From: an uncultured Bacteroidales bacterium
GTDB lineage: Bacteria > Bacteroidota > Bacteroidia > Bacteroidales > Tenuifilaceae
Reading direction: 5' to 3'
NCBI GenBank assembly: GCA_937926785.1
Contig: CALBBQ010000004.1
Location: 1-64,000, forward strand
DNA length: 64,000 bases
In this document: piece by piece, positions 61,826 through 64,000 of the stretch
How positions within the stretch are numbered: position 1 is the first letter of the stretch
Layout: every line of letters begins with the position of its first letter
Made by a program: the position numbers and the translations under genes
The notes under the pieces: model-generated
What the model was told of the DNA's origin: nothing
The model's input: only the letters and a program-made list of their open reading frames with translations
Database searches by the model: none

Positions 61826-62422
61826 ATGGCAATATTCAACTTTTTCAGAAGAAACGGAAAGCCGGCACCAGTTGCCGATGCAGTTCCACCAGCGGTTACT
61901 GTTCAACCCGATCAACCCAAAACGGCAGAACCGCCAAGAGTTCCCAAACATGTGTTCATTGAGGAATCTGACCCCGACTTTAAGTCGTTATCCTACAAGC
62001 CCAACGGGCAAAAGGTTGGTATCGATCTGATTTACGATTTCCTTCAAGTTGACTACGAGCGAAAAGGCTACGACGATGCCCTTACAAACCCTGACGAAAG
62101 CTACAAGAACGATAATATCAACCTGATACGTATGGACCTTGCTATTCTTGTTCAGAAAGTGGACAGCTACTACACCGAAATACTCAAGGAGATTGATTTT
62201 CACATCGAGTCGCGGAAGCGATCGGGGTTAATCGACCTGGTTTCGGAGCTGAATGCACGCAAAAGCATTGTACTTGACCAGATTGATCGTGTTAATAGTA
62301 TCAAGCAAGATATTGAGGCTGGAAATGGTATTACTAAGCGTGTTGTGCTCTCGTATCAACGAGGTTTTCTAAGAGGCCTTTCGGCTTTGTCGCACTCATC
62401 GGTAATGAACCGAAAACTGTAA
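61826..62422 (+). CDS. Hypothetical protein with Pro-rich N-terminus and helical C-terminus
   Basis: ORF 4 nt downstream of HNH gene; no recognised motif. Confidence 0.65.
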   Translation: MAIFNFFRRNGKPAPVADAVPPAVTVQPDQPKTAEPPRVPKHVFIEESDPDFKSLSYKPNGQKVGIDLIYDFLQVDYERKGYDDALTNPDESYKNDNINLIRMDLAILVQKVDSYYTEILKEIDFHIESRKRSGLIDLVSELNARKSIVLDQIDRVNSIKQDIEAGNGITKRVVLSYQRGFLRGLSALSHSSVMNRKL

Positions 62423-62547
62423 ATGGGGTCAGCCTTTTGTGGTTGGAGTTTAGGGAGGGGACGGGTGGTAGGCTTCATTCTCACAAGGGCGCCCCATATT
62501 TTAAAACTTGCTAAATGAATTGGTAAATACTAAAAAACTTTACTTAT

Positions 62548-63504
62548 ATGAGAGATCTTTGGTTAAAAATCAGCTGCTTTTTCACCGGTTTCAACTACCA
62601 AATAGTTAAGAACTCAAGCGAAGCCGCAGCAAAGATGGTGAAAAAAAACATGTCGGCGCTAATCATTATCAGCTTCATCTGGGGGTTTGTGGGCTTTAAC
62701 TTCACAACCCGTTACCTACATGGGAATACATTGACATCCTTACTGGTTGCGCTGGTTATGGTGATCATCGTTATACAAATTGAACGGCAAATCCTGCTTT
62801 CGGTCGATAGAAATAAATGGGGTTTTAGGTTTAGGTTCCTGATAGGTGTAGTTATGGCACTAATTGGCTCATTAATAATTGACCAGATCATTTTTAAGGA
62901 TGACATCGAGAAAAGCCAGGTTGATTTGGTACAGCAAAGGGTAAACCAGGTGCTCCCGCTCAAAACCACTGAGCTTAAAGAGCAGATAGCCCAAATAGCA
63001 GGTGCCATTGAAACCAAGGAGGCCGAAAGATCAGCAATCCTTTCTGAGTTAACCCGTACACCAACCATTACCACTCCAACATCAGTGGGCAAGTACGAAA
63101 AGGATAGTACCGGACGGATGGTGATGGTGGGCCGGGAGGTAACCTACCAATCGGTTCCCAACCCTAAAGCCGACCTTGTGCCCCAGATTGATGGACAGAT
63201 AGCCCAACTCCGGGCTGAACTCACTCGGAAGGAGGAAATGTTGCTGAATATCAGAACCGGTATAGAATCGGACATAGCTCAAAAAACGGGCTTTCTGGAT
63301 GAACTAAATGCCTTGTTAAGGATTGTTACCTCATCATTAGTATCGATATTGGTATGGTTGTTTCTCTTTATGTTCTTTGCCTCGCTTGAGCTATTTATCC
63401 TGGTAAACAAGCTTAGCGACAAGAATACCGACTACGAGGAGATAATATTGCACCAAATGGATGTAAGGAAGAAACAGCTGGAAAAACTATCGGATTTCAA
63501 TTAA
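62548..63504 (+). CDS. DUF4407-like membrane protein
   Basis: TMs SALIIISFIWGFVGFNFTTRYL, RFLIGVVMALIGSLIIDQIIFKDDIE; coiled coil; C-terminal TM. Confidence 0.7.
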   Translation: MRDLWLKISCFFTGFNYQIVKNSSEAAAKMVKKNMSALIIISFIWGFVGFNFTTRYLHGNTLTSLLVALVMVIIVIQIERQILLSVDRNKWGFRFRFLIGVVMALIGSLIIDQIIFKDDIEKSQVDLVQQRVNQVLPLKTTELKEQIAQIAGAIETKEAERSAILSELTRTPTITTPTSVGKYEKDSTGRMVMVGREVTYQSVPNPKADLVPQIDGQIAQLRAELTRKEEMLLNIRTGIESDIAQKTGFLDELNALLRIVTSSLVSILVWLFLFMFFASLELFILVNKLSDKNTDYEEIILHQMDVRKKQLEKLSDFN

Positions 63505-63507
63505 ACA

Positions 63508-63536
63508 AAGGCGTAACGCTAATAGCGTTGCGCCTT
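63508..63536. terminator. Hairpin between convergent genes
   Basis: AAGGCGTAACGCT-AAT-AGCGTTGCGCCTT (one G-U pair). Confidence 0.65.
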
Positions 63537-63544
63537 ATCTCAAT

Positions 63545-63910
63545 TTAAACATACTCCCTAAACCGAACAAATCGGAAACGTTTTAGCACTGCCCCATCGT
63601 CCTGCTCAATGGCATGGCGTTCAGTGGTTGATGCAACACACCTAATGCCATGCTCTTTGAGTTTTGCAATCAGGGCAAAACAAAAGGTCATCTCGCCCAT
63701 TATGTGAACTACCAGTGGTGTTTCATTATCATTGTAAGAAAGAATTTTTTTTAGATACTCCTCCGCTGTTTGTTTAATAAACTCTTCGTCGGCCGAAGGA
63801 GGTATCTGAGGAAATGTAATATCAATAATTCCCGGTCCAAAACTGCAGGCAGCGGCTACCTGCTCACTGCTCCATGATGAGGATGGATGATTAGAAAGGT
63901 TGATTAGCAT
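63545..63910 (-). CDS. Conserved-looking hypothetical protein
   Basis: MLINLSNHPSSSWSSEQVAAACSFG...LVVHIMGEMTFCFALIAKLKEHGIRCVASTTERHAIEQDDGAVLKRFRFVRFREYV. Confidence 0.65.
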   Translation of the reverse strand: MLINLSNHPSSSWSSEQVAAACSFGPGIIDITFPQIPPSADEEFIKQTAEEYLKKILSYNDNETPLVVHIMGEMTFCFALIAKLKEHGIRCVASTTERHAIEQDDGAVLKRFRFVRFREYV

Positions 63911-63913
63911 AAC

Positions 63914-63999
63914 TACTTAATTCCTAACTCTCTTCTTATCGCGGAAAGTATATCTTCTTCCATAAAGATATTTTTATCGAGGGTTTTTAACCCAAAAAC
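63914..63999 (-). CDS. C-terminal fragment of unknown CDS truncated by window end
   Basis: ...VFGLKTLDKNIFMEEDILSAIRRELGIK*; stop 3 nt upstream of the 63910 start. Confidence 0.5.
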
Positions 64000-64000
64000 T

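Overview
This 64 kb window is a chromosomal segment from a Bacteroidota bacterium. The call rests on TTTG-N19-TAnnTTTG promoters and on Bacteroidota-type protein families (ACR3, TIGR02757, DUF4783, DUF4407). Most of it is ordinary housekeeping: lon, coaD, pyrE, nadC, rlmH, pdxH, rmuC, der, era, glmM, rpmE2, a MacA/MacB/TolC-like export operon and three intact tRNAs. Notable regions: (1) 58.6-59.1 kb: a second, decayed copy of a tRNA-Gly/tRNA-Leu pair in which both anticodon stem-loops have been swapped for unrelated perfect 8-bp hairpins. (2) 59.4-63.5 kb, directly beside it: an accessory cluster with a WYL regulator, divergent from two secreted paralogues, an HNH nuclease, a 198-aa protein and a DUF4407 membrane protein. 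(3) 6.1-7.26 kb: a decayed remnant fusing membrane protein/spermidine-synthase sequence to an AmmeMemoRadiSam radical SAM enzyme, next to an intact Memo-AMMECR1 fusion gene. (4) 20.1-22.8 kb: an ars operon with an operator straddling the -7 box, a HesB-like protein and a rhodanese lacking its catalytic Cys. (5) A probable sigma-54 promoter upstream of lon. (6) A NUDIX gene whose start codon overlaps pyrE's start and whose stop overlaps its neighbour's stop. No CRISPR array, rRNA operon, transposase or prophage was seen. All family assignments come from reading the sequence; no database search was run.
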